Shown here: one piece after another, positions 26,552 through 35,904 of the stretch | Layout of the letters: each line of letters starts with the position of its first letter | How positions within the stretch are numbered: position 1 is the stretch's first letter | Origin: a bacterium | GTDB lineage: Bacteria; Bacteroidota; Bacteroidia; Chitinophagales; Saprospiraceae | Direction of reading: 5' to 3' | NCBI GenBank assembly: GCA_024742755.1 | Contig: JANSXW010000005.1 | Coordinates: 1-64,000, forward strand | Length of the DNA stretch: 64,000 nt | The notes under the pieces: generated by a model | Databases searched by the model: none | Told to the model about the DNA's origin: nothing | Seen by the model: the letters and a program-made list of their open reading frames with translations, nothing else | Position numbers and translations under genes: made by a program

Positions 26552-27855
26552 GAAGCAGAAGGTTTTGGAGGGTTTTGGTACGGAATGACTGCATCGTGCG
26601 GGTCCAGGATGGGGTGGTCCAGCTCTTTGAGCAGGGCGGCTTCCACCTCGGGCGTGATCACATGTTCGATCGCTTCAGCCGTATTGTGCACATGGTCGGC
26701 TGCGTAGTTCATCCGTTCCGTAAGGTACAATTCCCAAAGCCGGTGCAGGCGGACGACCCGTCGGCTTTCCCGAAGCCCCGTGGGTGTAAGGGCGTAGGTG
26801 CCGGCCCCGTGCCTGTGCAGCAGCCCTTTGCGAGCGAGTTCCCAAAGCCCAAGCTCCAAGGCCCGGTCCTCAAAGGGGCGTTGCTGCCGGAGTGCTTCCA
26901 CCGTAACAGTGGCCACGGGCGCATCAGCCGCTTCGCCAATCCCGTAGAAGGCTTTCAAAATATTCTCCTGACGGATTTTCCGGGCGTTGCCCCGCTGCAG
27001 CCGAAGGCGGGCCCAAATCCCACGTTGGGGCGCCACCACTACGGATACCACTGCGATCAGCGAAAGCAGCACCACTATCCAGGGCCCGGTAGGCATGGAG
27101 GGCGCTGTGTAAGAAATCCAGGAACCAAACAGGCCCGAAAGCAGCCCAAATGCGGCAGCCAGCAAAACCATCACCTGAATCCGGTCGGTCCAGAAACGAG
27201 CAGCTGCCGCCGGCGTGATCAGCAGTGCCGCCATCAGGACTACCCCAACGGCCTGTATACCGGTAGCCACAGCCAGCACGGTGATCGTAGACAGCAAAAA
27301 CTCCAGCCTGCGCACCGGCAGCCCAATGCTTTTGGCGAAAGCCGGATCAAAGGAAATGAGCTTGAAGGAACGGAAAAAAGCCAGGACCAAACCCAGCAGC
27401 ACCACCGCTACCCCACTGAAAACCCAAATATCCTGACGGGTCATTGCCGCGGCCTTCCCAAAAAGGAACTGGTCCAGCCCTGCCTGATTGGCACTGCTGG
27501 AATGCTGTATGGACGTGAGCAGCAGAATGCCCGCTCCAAAAAACACACTCAGTACCGCCCCTATCGCGGTGTCTGTGCTCAACTTCGTCCTCGAAGACAG
27601 GTAATCCATCACCAGCAGGGATACCCAGCCTGCAAGGACCGCACCAACCAGAAGATAAACCGGATGCTTTTCTCCCGTAATGATAAACGACAGGCATACC
27701 CCGGGCAAAATAGCGTGGGCTATGGCATCGCCTACCAGCGCCCGCTTGCGCAAAAAGGTAAACGTGCCCACAATAGCAGCACTCATGCCCAGCAGGATGG
27801 TGCCGGCGGTGACCAGGCGTACATTTGGGTCAGAAAAAGTAAAAAAATCGCTCAT
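26548..27855 (-). CDS. metal ABC transporter permease fused to a DtxR-type regulator
   Basis: A 435-residue fusion. Residues 1-285 are an ABC-3 permease (L-R-K-R-A-L-V-G-D-A-I-A-H-A-I-L-P-G; A-V-G-V-V-L-M-A-A-L-L-I-T-P-A-A). Residues about 293-366 are a winged helix like the DtxR/MntR DNA-binding domain (L-W-E-L-A-R-K-G-L-L-H-R, A-L-T-P-T-G). Residues 367-425 are the metal-binding dimer domain (R-L-H-R-L-W-E-L-Y-L, D-H-V-H-N, E-A-I-E-H-V-I). So a regulator domain is tied to the membrane permease. It may sense metal and gate transport or bind DNA at the membrane. It follows the ATPase gene by one base. Confidence 0.92.
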   Translation of the reverse strand: MSDFFTFSDPNVRLVTAGTILLGMSAAIVGTFTFLRKRALVGDAIAHAILPGVCLSFIITGEKHPVYLLVGAVLAGWVSLLVMDYLSSRTKLSTDTAIGAVLSVFFGAGILLLTSIQHSSSANQAGLDQFLFGKAAAMTRQDIWVFSGVAVVLLGLVLAFFRSFKLISFDPAFAKSIGLPVRRLEFLLSTITVLAVATGIQAVGVVLMAALLITPAAAARFWTDRIQVMVLLAAAFGLLSGLFGSWISYTAPSMPTGPWIVVLLSLIAVVSVVVAPQRGIWARLRLQRGNARKIRQENILKAFYGIGEAADAPVATVTVEALRQQRPFEDRALELGLWELARKGLLHRHGAGTYALTPTGLRESRRVVRLHRLWELYLTERMNYAADHVHNTAEAIEHVITPEVEAALLKELDHPILDPHDAVIPYQNPPKPSAS

Positions 27856-27856
27856 A

Positions 27857-28651
27857 CTACTTAGGCTGATCTTTGAAGGACCGTTCCCGGACCGGGAAAT
27901 CCCGGGCTTTGACTAAATCGGCAACCTGAGAAAGGATGGTGAGCTGCCCTCCGTAAGCTTGCCTGAGGTATTCGGTTGTAAACACAGCCGGGGTTGGGCC
28001 GCATTTGATCAGGCGGGTGTTGAGCAGGACCATCCAGTCAAAAAACTGATGCGCCGTATGCAAATCGTGGTGCACAATGAGCACTGTCTTTCCAGCCTGT
28101 TTCATATCCTGCAACAAAGTCAGAATGGCTTCTTCGGAGGCGGCGTCCACTCCCGCAAAGGGCTCGTCCATCAGGTAAAGGTCGGCTTGCTGCGCCAGCG
28201 CGCGGGCCACAAAGACCCGCTGTTGCTGCCCGCCGGAGAGCTGCGCGATCTGCCGGTCCGCAAAGGGGAGCATGCCAACTTTTTCGAGCGCTTCGTCTGC
28301 CAGCCTGTGGTCTTCCCGGCTGAGCCGCCCCAGTAGCTTATCCTTACGGTAACGGCCCATCAAAGCGACCTCCCGGACGCTGATCGGAAAATTCCAGTCC
28401 ACACTTTCCCGCTGAGGCACATAGCTAATGCGGGAACGGACCTCATCCAGGCTTTGCCCAAACAGGCGGACATAGCCGCTGCTGGGCTGCACCAGCCCCA
28501 TAACGCTTTTCAGCAAAGTGGTCTTGCCGGAGCCGTTCGGGCCGAGCACGCCGATCAGCTGCCCTTCCGGCACCTGAAAATCAATATCCCAGAGCACTGG
28601 CCGCCGGTTGTAGGCTACCGTTAAGTTGTGTGTTTCAATTGCCGTTTTCAT
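27857..28651 (-). CDS. metal ABC transporter ATP-binding protein
   Basis: ATPase of the Mn/Zn ABC importer, 264 residues. Walker A is G-P-N-G-S-G-K-T-T, the signature Q-L-S-G-G-Q-Q-Q-R and Walker B Y-L-M-D-E-P-F-A-G-V-D, with the later H-H-D-L switch. The ATG at 28651 is chosen because the family begins at this point (M-K-T-A-I-E-T-H-N-L); the longer frame runs into the upstream gene. It lies ten bases after the binding-protein gene and one base before the permease fusion. Confidence 0.95.
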   Translation of the reverse strand: MKTAIETHNLTVAYNRRPVLWDIDFQVPEGQLIGVLGPNGSGKTTLLKSVMGLVQPSSGYVRLFGQSLDEVRSRISYVPQRESVDWNFPISVREVALMGRYRKDKLLGRLSREDHRLADEALEKVGMLPFADRQIAQLSGGQQQRVFVARALAQQADLYLMDEPFAGVDAASEEAILTLLQDMKQAGKTVLIVHHDLHTAHQFFDWMVLLNTRLIKCGPTPAVFTTEYLRQAYGGQLTILSQVADLVKARDFPVRERSFKDQPK

Positions 28652-28661
28652 AATTCCTGAT

Positions 28662-29588
28662 TTACCTGAGGGCTTCCACGATCGTACGGACATTGGCCCG
28701 GACCATGCCGGGGTAAGTGCCGGCCTCTGTCCCCTCAGCGCCCATGGCATCAGAGTATAGCGTGCCGCCGATGGTGGTGGTATGCCCGCGTTGGGTGACG
28801 CCTTCTACCACCGCTTTCAGGGACTTTTCGGGTACAGAGCTTTCTACAAACACGGCTTTTATGCCGCGGCTGGCGATGAAGTCTACCAACGCTGAAACGT
28901 CCCGCAGCCCAAATTCAGACACCGTTGATATGCCCTGCAGCCCACGTACTTCAATACCATAGGCTTGCCCAAAATACTCAAAGGCATCGTGGGCAGTGAT
29001 CAGGACCCGTTGCTTTTCCGGTATTTTTTGGATCTCAGCAGCTACCCACTGGTGTAGCGCGCTAAGCTTTTCCTGATAGGCTTTCGCATTCGCCTGGTAG
29101 AGAGAAGCATTGGGCGGGTCGATCCGGCCCATCTCCGCTCCTATGATGCCCGCCACCTCTGACCAGAGGCTTACGTCAAACCAGACATGAGGGTCGTGCG
29201 CACTTGCATAATCCGTGGAGTTGATCAGGCGGGCTTCCGGAAGCTGATCGGCTACGGCAACGACCGGCTTCAGGCGCGCCAGTTTTTCCAGTACCTCCCC
29301 CATTTTGCCCTCCAGGTGCAGCCCGTTGTAAAAAACAGCATCCGCATCGGTTAGCCGCTTCAGGTCGCCCTGCGTGGCTTTGTACAAATGAGGGTCAACC
29401 CCCGGCCCCATTAGGGCAGCGACTTCGGCCTGATCGCCCACGATCTCCCGCAGGGCATCTGCTATCATGCCGGTAGTGGCAACGATTTGAAGCTTGCCCC
29501 CGTCAGCGTTGGCGGTGGTATCGGGTGCCTCACACCCCCATAGGGCGAGCAGGCAGAAGAATAAATTGATGGGTTTGAATAACCGCAT
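28662..29588 (-). CDS. metal ABC transporter substrate-binding lipoprotein (TroA/MntA-like)
   Basis: Periplasmic metal-binding lipoprotein of 308 residues, signal ending L-L-A-L-W-G-C. The cluster A-I/TroA fold has the metal ligands in D-P-H-L-Y, D-P-H-V-W-F-D and later segments (I-T-A-H-D-A-F-E-Y-F and E-S-S-V-P). The absence of a long His-rich loop typical of zinc-specific ZnuA favours Mn2+, and a metal named only by sequence is not certain. It is the first gene of the operon; a palindrome 56 bases upstream is a likely operator. Confidence 0.92.
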   Translation of the reverse strand: MRLFKPINLFFCLLALWGCEAPDTTANADGGKLQIVATTGMIADALREIVGDQAEVAALMGPGVDPHLYKATQGDLKRLTDADAVFYNGLHLEGKMGEVLEKLARLKPVVAVADQLPEARLINSTDYASAHDPHVWFDVSLWSEVAGIIGAEMGRIDPPNASLYQANAKAYQEKLSALHQWVAAEIQKIPEKQRVLITAHDAFEYFGQAYGIEVRGLQGISTVSEFGLRDVSALVDFIASRGIKAVFVESSVPEKSLKAVVEGVTQRGHTTTIGGTLYSDAMGAEGTEAGTYPGMVRANVRTIVEALR

Positions 29589-29643
29589 AGATGATCGCTT
29601 TTTCCGGTTTGATGCTATGTGTACAGTCCTGCCGGTTCTTTTG

Positions 29644-29661
29644 TTTTAGACAAATCTAAAA
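29644..29661. promoter_or_regulatory. MntR/DtxR-like operator palindrome
   Basis: TTTTAGA-CAAA-TCTAAAA is a perfect palindrome apart from its four-base centre. Its form, TTTAG-N6-CTAAA, resembles operators of DtxR/MntR-family repressors. It lies in the 188-base gap between the divergent metal-transport operon (start 29588) and the adenine deaminase gene (start 29777). The fused DtxR domain of the operon's permease is one candidate binder; a free MntR elsewhere in the genome is another. Confidence 0.7.
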
Positions 29662-29776
29662 ATATTTTTCGGTTAGCCCATTAAAGCAGTCTGGCAGATT
29701 TCTGAAGGCGGTTTTGCTATTCGTTTCGTATCTTTCTGACAAGGCTTAAACTAAATCAAAAAAACAATCCTCAACT

Positions 29777-31405
29777 ATGCAGCAACGGGAAGGGCAACTG
29801 GTTGACCTCCATCTCCGGAAAGTATATCCTGCCCGAATCACCTGGGAAGCAGGCCGCATTTTGGACATCGAACCCCTGCAACAGGCAGATGGTCCCTATT
29901 TTCTGCCGGGCTTCATTGATGCGCACGTACATATTGAAAGTTCTATGGTGGTGCCGTCAGAATTTGCCAGGCTGGCCGTGCAACATGGCACGGTGGGCAC
30001 TGTATCCGACCCCCACGAAATTGCGAACGTCCTTGGCGTACCTGGGGTCCATTTTATGATAGACAACGGGCGGCAGGTGCCTTTCCACTTCGCTTTCGGT
30101 GCGCCCTCCTGCGTGCCGGCCACCACCTTCGAAACAGCCGGTGCTGAAATAGATGTGGATGGCATCCGGCAGTTGCTGGCCATGCCTGAGGTCTCCTACC
30201 TGGCAGAGATGATGAATTACCCGGGTGTCCTGCACAAGGACGAAGCGGTGCTGGCTAAAATTGCGGCGGCCCATGCTGCCGGAAAGCCGGTGGACGGCCA
30301 TGCGCCCGGGCTCAAAGGGCAGGAAGCCCAACAGTACGTGGCGGAAGGTATTTCCACTGACCACGAGTGCTTCACGCTGGAGGAAGCCCGCCACAAAGCA
30401 AAACTGGGCATGAAAATCTTAATCCGGGAAGGCAGCGCTGCCCGGAATTTCGATGCCCTTATCCCGCTGATTAGGGAATATCCGGGGCAAATCATGTTTT
30501 GCTCTGATGACAAGCACCCAGACAGCCTCCTGGAAGGGCATATCAATCTTTTGGTAACCGAAGCAATCGCCCGGGGCTACGATCTTTTTGATGTCCTTCG
30601 TGCTGCATGCGTGCATCCGGTAGCGCATTATGGAATGGGCACCGGGCTGCTGCGCCCGGGCGAAAGTGCAGACTTTATCCTGGTGGAGGACCTCAGGCAA
30701 TTCAAAGTCCTTGAGACCTGGATTCAGGGCACCTGCGTTTACCGCGAAGGGCAAAGCCTGATTGACCGTGTGCCGGTTCAGGCCCCCAATCATTTCAACC
30801 GGCAACCGCTACCTGCCTCTGCTTTTCGGATTAAGGCAGAGGGCTCCACCATGCAGGCGATTGAAGCCATTGACGGCTCGCTTATCACGGGTCAGGCCAC
30901 GCTGCCTCCACTTGTCCGCTCCGGGCTGGCCGTTAGTGACCCGGAACGGGACCTCTTAAAACTCACCGTCATCAACCGGTACTACGAAGCCGCCCCTCAG
31001 ATGGCTTTCATCCGCGGGTTTGGATTGAAGCAGGGCGCTATTGCCAGCTGCGTGGGGCACGATTCTCATAATATCCTGGCTGTTGGCACCGATGATGAAC
31101 TCCTGGCCCGGGCGGTGAACCTGGTCATCGCCAATAAAGGCGGAATCAGTGCGGTGGGGCCAGAAACGGAACAGGTGCTGCCCCTCCCCGTTGCAGGCAT
31201 CATGTCTAATGAAGACGGGTTTGAAGTGGCCAGGGCCTATCAGGCTATTGACCGGTTTGCCCGGCTGGAACTCGGCAGCCCGCTCCGTGCCCCTTTCATG
31301 ACGTTGTCCTTCATGGCGCTGTTGGTCATTCCAGACCTCAAACTGAGCGATAAAGGCTTGTTCTCCGGGCAGCAATTTGAATTTGTACCCTTATTTAAAT
31401 CATAA
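29777..31405 (+). CDS. ade: adenine deaminase
   Basis: Amidohydrolase of 542 residues that deaminates adenine to hypoxanthine in purine salvage. The metal motif D-A-H-V-H-I-E-S-S, the V-D-G-H-A-P-G segment, C-S-D-D-K-H-P and the C-terminal domain (V-G-H-D-S-H-N, N-K-G-G-I-S) are as in Ade. Characterised Ade enzymes are active with Mn2+ or Fe2+ in a two-metal site. The gene is divergent from a Mn-type importer with a shared operator-like palindrome, which suggests joint metal control. The next gene follows after seven bases. Confidence 0.93.
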   Translation: MQQREGQLVDLHLRKVYPARITWEAGRILDIEPLQQADGPYFLPGFIDAHVHIESSMVVPSEFARLAVQHGTVGTVSDPHEIANVLGVPGVHFMIDNGRQVPFHFAFGAPSCVPATTFETAGAEIDVDGIRQLLAMPEVSYLAEMMNYPGVLHKDEAVLAKIAAAHAAGKPVDGHAPGLKGQEAQQYVAEGISTDHECFTLEEARHKAKLGMKILIREGSAARNFDALIPLIREYPGQIMFCSDDKHPDSLLEGHINLLVTEAIARGYDLFDVLRAACVHPVAHYGMGTGLLRPGESADFILVEDLRQFKVLETWIQGTCVYREGQSLIDRVPVQAPNHFNRQPLPASAFRIKAEGSTMQAIEAIDGSLITGQATLPPLVRSGLAVSDPERDLLKLTVINRYYEAAPQMAFIRGFGLKQGAIASCVGHDSHNILAVGTDDELLARAVNLVIANKGGISAVGPETEQVLPLPVAGIMSNEDGFEVARAYQAIDRFARLELGSPLRAPFMTLSFMALLVIPDLKLSDKGLFSGQQFEFVPLFKS

Positions 31406-31412
31406 AACTTCT

Positions 31413-33995
31413 ATGAAGCAGCTATTATCTTTTTGGGGGCTTTTGTTCGGAATTTGTTCCCTGGCCCGCGCGCAATCTGTATTGGAAAATGAACAGGGTG
31501 ACCCCATGCCTGTCAGGTGGGATCAGGCTGAACATATTTGGCAGCACCTGCGCAACGAGGAAGCCGTCATTGCTGCCGGAGACGAGATAGAAGGCGATTA
31601 CATCGGGCAGATGGCCTTTACGGCAGATGGGGCCTATGTGCTGGTCCCCCACCGGCAGACCGACAATATTTCGGTGATCGAATGGGAAACGGGCGCTTTC
31701 GTAGCGGATATCCCCGTAGGCGGCAGCCCAATGGAAGTCGCCGTCATGGACACAATGGCGGTGGTGCCTTGTTTTGCCAGCAATGAAGCTTACCTGATCA
31801 ACCTGAATGATTTTAGTGTAGCGGCGGTCATTCCCACCGGTGTGCAGCCCACCAAAGCCCGCATTAGCCGGGATGGCAGCATCGCAGCTGTAGCCTGCGA
31901 TGAAGCGGATGTGCTCGAGGTAATCGACCTGGCAACCCTTACCAAGCAAACCACCGTCGCCGGATTTAACAATTACCTGTACCGGTTCTCCGCCATTACC
32001 TCGAATCCAAGGAATACGGTTTACTGGAACGGGTTTGAGCTAAGCCCGGATGGCAGCCTGGCCATTGTGGGGGGCGAAGATGCCCTGCAGTTTTTTGACA
32101 CCCAAACCGGAGACTTGGTGGAATCCATCCCCGAGGTCCCCAATGCCGGGCAGATCAGCCTGAGCGGCGATGGCACGCACCTGGTGGCCGCAAGCACAGG
32201 CAATGAGGGGCAACTGTCGAGAATAGCCCTGGAAACGCGGAGCCTTGTGGGCCAATTGTCGCCCCCGGCTAGCATTAGCAGCAGCTACAGCCCTGTAGCG
32301 GTCAATATGGACGGTACGCGTGCCGCTGTGCCCGGGCTGTCCGGTACCATTTACCTGGGCCGGTTTGATGAAGGGGATGTGGTCGATATCAGCGTTACCT
32401 CTTCTCCAAACTGGATTTTTTCTTCGGCGGATTATCAATATGCCATCGGCGGGCAGTTTTACCTCAATATTATCGACTTCGAAACGGCTGAAATCGTGGG
32501 TTCCAGCCAGGGCATTCCCATCCAAAACGGTGCTGTTTCACCAGCCAACAACCGGATGGTAGCTACAGACCCCCTGCGGTACGAAGGGTTGGATTATTAC
32601 GAATTTGAAGACCCCGGCAGCCTGAATTATTTGATGCGCACCTCCACTGGTTCCGCAATTGAAGCAGATGCCTCCTACTCGGCTACGCTTACCCCTGATT
32701 TAAGCCGGGTCCTGGTTGCCAATCCGCTTTCGGGCTCCCTGTCGGTCATCAACCTTTCGGAAGAGACACTGGAGGCGCTTGTGCCATTCAGCAGCGCAGA
32801 GACCTACTTCGCGGAAGTAAGCCCGGACGGCGCTTACGCCTACGTTGCCAAACGTGGCGAAGACCAGGTGGAAGTGGTGGACCTGGAAACCTTCGAAATT
32901 GTCAAAACCGTCAGCAGCGGCGGAGACCGGCCAGACCAAATCTACGCGTTGCCGGGCGGTGACCGCGCCTATGTACTGAATGCCGGGGGCGTGGACAGGA
33001 TTGGCGTGTTGCAGCAGGCGGGTGCCAGCACGGAATTGGAGACAAGTTTTGCCTCGGGCAATACCGGCATCAGCTGGATCAACTACGGGCTGAGAAGCAA
33101 TCTGGCAATTGCAGAGGATGGAGGATATGGCGTGCTGGCCACCCCCTTCGACGATGCGGTGCAGATTATCGACCTGGAAGCTAATGAAATTGTCGCCTCC
33201 GTGGATATGGAGAACTTTCCGCTCCGGGCCGCTATTTCTGATGAAGTGCCGGGCATTGGCCGGTTCGCTGCTGTAACGCTGCGCAACGGTGAGGGCATCG
33301 CCATCATCACCCCCATTGGCCCCAATGCCGGGCTGCTCGACACCTACGATATCGGGGGCATTCCAACCCGCATTACCTACGATGCCACCCGAAGGGCTTT
33401 CCTGATCTGCGATCAAACCAATAAGGCCGTCCGGGTTTTCAGCATTGACAACCTGAGTTTTGAAGCCCCAATGAGTTTCAGTGGTGGGCGTATCCCTATC
33501 TCGGTAGCCGTGGATACCCTCGGCGTGCAACATACGCTGCTGAGGGGTGATAATCCGGACCAAAGCCATCTGTTACAGATTGGAGCGGAAGTCTTTGAGC
33601 TGCCGGGGCTGCCCGTTCACAACATGGCAGTGGCACCCGATGGCAGCGTTGTTGTGGTGCCCCTGATTGCCAATGACGCGGTTTTTGTCGTTAAGCGCAC
33701 CGTGGTGGGGACAAAAGCCTTCACCCTGCCGCTCCGCACGCCTTCCGGGTACCAGGTTTACCCCAATCCCGTCACCTCAACCGCTACCTTTGAGTGGAAG
33801 GACGAAGCTGAAGTGCCCGATGGGACGGTAACGCTCCGGTTGTTTGATGCCGCCGGAAAGCTGGTTTTGCAGCAGGATAAGCTGCCCGCCGTACAGTTTG
33901 CAATCCATAAGGGAGGGCTGCCTGCCGGCACCTATGGCTATCAGGTGATGGGGGCCAACCGACTGCTGGGTTCCGGGAAACTGGTGATCCGCTAA
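31413..33995 (+). CDS. YncE-like beta-propeller surface protein with T9SS sorting domain
   Basis: Secreted protein of 860 residues. ATG 31413 opens the signal peptide (cleavage after A-R-A-Q); an upstream in-frame TTG at 31377 lies inside ade. Many 40-50-residue blades of the YncE/SMP-30 type are seen (V-E-V-V-D-L-E-T-F-E-I-V, S-P-D-G-A-Y-A-Y-V-A, D-N-I-S-V-I-E-W-E-T-G), enough for two propellers. The C-terminal 85 residues (Y-P-N-P-V-T-S onward) are a type A T9SS domain. The ligand is unknown. It follows ade closely but need not share its role. Confidence 0.9.
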   Translation: MKQLLSFWGLLFGICSLARAQSVLENEQGDPMPVRWDQAEHIWQHLRNEEAVIAAGDEIEGDYIGQMAFTADGAYVLVPHRQTDNISVIEWETGAFVADIPVGGSPMEVAVMDTMAVVPCFASNEAYLINLNDFSVAAVIPTGVQPTKARISRDGSIAAVACDEADVLEVIDLATLTKQTTVAGFNNYLYRFSAITSNPRNTVYWNGFELSPDGSLAIVGGEDALQFFDTQTGDLVESIPEVPNAGQISLSGDGTHLVAASTGNEGQLSRIALETRSLVGQLSPPASISSSYSPVAVNMDGTRAAVPGLSGTIYLGRFDEGDVVDISVTSSPNWIFSSADYQYAIGGQFYLNIIDFETAEIVGSSQGIPIQNGAVSPANNRMVATDPLRYEGLDYYEFEDPGSLNYLMRTSTGSAIEADASYSATLTPDLSRVLVANPLSGSLSVINLSEETLEALVPFSSAETYFAEVSPDGAYAYVAKRGEDQVEVVDLETFEIVKTVSSGGDRPDQIYALPGGDRAYVLNAGGVDRIGVLQQAGASTELETSFASGNTGISWINYGLRSNLAIAEDGGYGVLATPFDDAVQIIDLEANEIVASVDMENFPLRAAISDEVPGIGRFAAVTLRNGEGIAIITPIGPNAGLLDTYDIGGIPTRITYDATRRAFLICDQTNKAVRVFSIDNLSFEAPMSFSGGRIPISVAVDTLGVQHTLLRGDNPDQSHLLQIGAEVFELPGLPVHNMAVAPDGSVVVVPLIANDAVFVVKRTVVGTKAFTLPLRTPSGYQVYPNPVTSTATFEWKDEAEVPDGTVTLRLFDAAGKLVLQQDKLPAVQFAIHKGGLPAGTYGYQVMGANRLLGSGKLVIR

Positions 33996-34019
33996 AAAGC
34001 TCCCAATCGGGCAAAGTGG

Positions 34020-34057
34020 AACGGGCAGGGTGCTATTTGATACCCTGCCCGTTCTTT
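34020..34057. terminator. bidirectional intrinsic terminator
   Basis: A perfect 12-bp inverted repeat (34020-34031 with 34042-34053, AACGGGCAGGGT arm) around a ten-base loop, followed by CTTTT. It separates the convergent ends of the propeller gene and the sodium/solute symporter. Confidence 0.88.
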
Positions 34058-35754
34058 TACCAAAAGATCGCATACAATGCCGTCAGGACAATCATGATGG
34101 CAATGGCACTGATGTTGAAGACCGGACCGGTAGCAAAGTAGCCCGGTGCCAGCTTCAGCCCTTTCTCATCTGCTGCGCCCTTATTTTCGATCTGGCTCAC
34201 AGCCATGATGATGCCAATGGTGAGCAGGCAGGTATAGAGCATCTGCTGCAGGAATGGGAGAGAAATAAACAAGGCTTCCATAGCCGAGCCCTCCGCCCAG
34301 CCTTTAGGGCCTACCTTGAAGTACATCGCAATGGGGATGGACAGCAATACGCCCCAAATGGCGGCATTATTGGTCGCCTTACGCCAAAAGAGCCCCATCA
34401 GGAATACCGCGAGGATACCCGGTGAGACGATGCCCGTGTATTCCTGAATGTATTGAAATACCTGCCCAAGGTTCGCCAGTTGAGGCGCTACAAGCACGGC
34501 GATGACGAGCGCTACGGCTACCGTAATCCGGCCCACGCGTACCATAGCGCTTTGACTGGCGCCTGGATTGATATAGGGCTTGTAAATATCCATTGTGAAA
34601 ATAGTGGAAGTGGAATTCACCATAGATGCCAGAGAGGATACGATTGCGGCGGCCAGCGCAGCCAACACGAGCCCCTTCAGCCCGGCAGGGATAAAGTTGC
34701 TGATCAGCCAGGGAGCCGCGTTGTCATTGACAACCGTCCCTTCTGAATTGATGAAGCTGGGATCCAGGGAAGCCGCCGTTACGGCTCCATCCGGCCCCAT
34801 ATTCAGCACATAGGCAATGATGCCGGGGATGACCACAATCAGTGGGATGATCAGTTTAAGGAAAGCTGCAAAGGCAATGCCCCGCTGTGATTCTTTCAAG
34901 CTCTTCGCAGCCAGCGTCCGCTGAATGATGTACTGATTGAAACCCCAGTAGTACAGGTTAGCCACCCACAACCCTCCGATGATGACCGCGAGCCCGGGAA
35001 GGTCCAGCCACGCATCTCTGCCGTTGGGCGTGATGATTTCTCCTTTGGAAACAATCATGGAGAATTTTTCCGGGACCGCTTCGTAAATGTAAGCCAGCCC
35101 ACGGAAGAAGCCGCCTTCGGGCGTTACCTGATCCAGCGCCAGGTAGGTCATCACCAGCCCGCCGATGATCAGCAGCGCCACCTGCACCACATCCGTCCAG
35201 GCAACCGCCGCCAGCCCGCCCCAAAGGGAGTAAGACGCTGCAAAAAGCGACAACCCCAGGATGCTGTACATGACCAGGCTGCCATCACCGGTACCAATGA
35301 TGGTATCCAGGGCCGTGGCGCCCAGGTACAGCACGGAGGTCAGGTTGACGAAGATGTACAGCCCGATCCAGAAGACGGCGAGTATGGTTTTCAGGTTGGT
35401 ACTGTAGCGTTGTTCTACAAATTCGGGGATGGTGTAGAGCCCTTTTTTGATAAAAACAGGCAGAAAATATTTCCCGACGATGAGCAGCGTGAGTGCCGCC
35501 ATCCATTCGTAGGAAGCGATTGCCAGCCCGATCGCGAAACCCGAACCGGACATGCCAATGAATTGCTCAGCCGAAATATTGGCTGCAATCAGGGAGGCAC
35601 CGATAGCCCACCAGGGCAGGGATTTGCCCGCCAGGAAATAATCTTCAGCCGTCTTGGTTTCTCCCTTTTTGGTGCGGGACACCCAAAGCCCAATGGATAG
35701 AATCAGCGCGCCGTAGGCGACAAAAATAACGTAGTCGATGTACGCAAATCCCAT
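34057..35754 (-). CDS. sodium/sugar symporter (SSS family, SGLT-like)
   Basis: Sodium:solute symporter of 565 residues with about 14 helices. The N-terminal part has the vSGLT-like F-L-A-G-K-S-L-P-W-W-A-I-G-A-S-L-I-A-A-N-I-S-A-E-Q-F-I-G-type motif (here split over helix 1) and the G-F-N-Q-Y-I-I-Q-R-T segment, both usual in sodium-glucose/galactose members. It probably imports a hexose or a uronic-acid sugar. It lies upstream-adjacent to a mannonate/fructuronate-type SDR on the same strand, which fits a uronate uptake role, although the 150-base gap and a hairpin lie between them. Confidence 0.9.
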   Translation of the reverse strand: MGFAYIDYVIFVAYGALILSIGLWVSRTKKGETKTAEDYFLAGKSLPWWAIGASLIAANISAEQFIGMSGSGFAIGLAIASYEWMAALTLLIVGKYFLPVFIKKGLYTIPEFVEQRYSTNLKTILAVFWIGLYIFVNLTSVLYLGATALDTIIGTGDGSLVMYSILGLSLFAASYSLWGGLAAVAWTDVVQVALLIIGGLVMTYLALDQVTPEGGFFRGLAYIYEAVPEKFSMIVSKGEIITPNGRDAWLDLPGLAVIIGGLWVANLYYWGFNQYIIQRTLAAKSLKESQRGIAFAAFLKLIIPLIVVIPGIIAYVLNMGPDGAVTAASLDPSFINSEGTVVNDNAAPWLISNFIPAGLKGLVLAALAAAIVSSLASMVNSTSTIFTMDIYKPYINPGASQSAMVRVGRITVAVALVIAVLVAPQLANLGQVFQYIQEYTGIVSPGILAVFLMGLFWRKATNNAAIWGVLLSIPIAMYFKVGPKGWAEGSAMEALFISLPFLQQMLYTCLLTIGIIMAVSQIENKGAADEKGLKLAPGYFATGPVFNISAIAIMIVLTALYAIFW

Positions 35755-35845
35755 AGTTCGGTTTTTCGTTGTTTGTTGGTTTCAGAGCTCTTAGTTGCTT
35801 GTGCAGCGGGCTCCTCTTCTATTTTGCTCGTAAATTAGGAATCTT

Positions 35846-35862
35846 TTGCTGCTTTGCAGCAA
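35846..35862. terminator. short hairpin between SDR and symporter genes
   Basis: TTGCTGC-TTT-GCAGCAA is a perfect 7-bp inverted repeat with a three-base loop, 42 bases after the SDR stop. No uridine tract follows on the minus strand, so it may slow or process the transcript rather than end it. Confidence 0.4.
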
Positions 35863-35904
35863 GGTCTCAAAATATAATTTGCCACCTGTGCTGTAGTCGC
35901 CTGC

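Noticed and set aside
26575-27864. 429-codon open frame on the plus strand opposite the permease-DtxR gene
   Set aside because: It is antisense to a well-supported gene; the product is His/Gln/Pro-rich as expected from a shadow frame in G+C-rich DNA.
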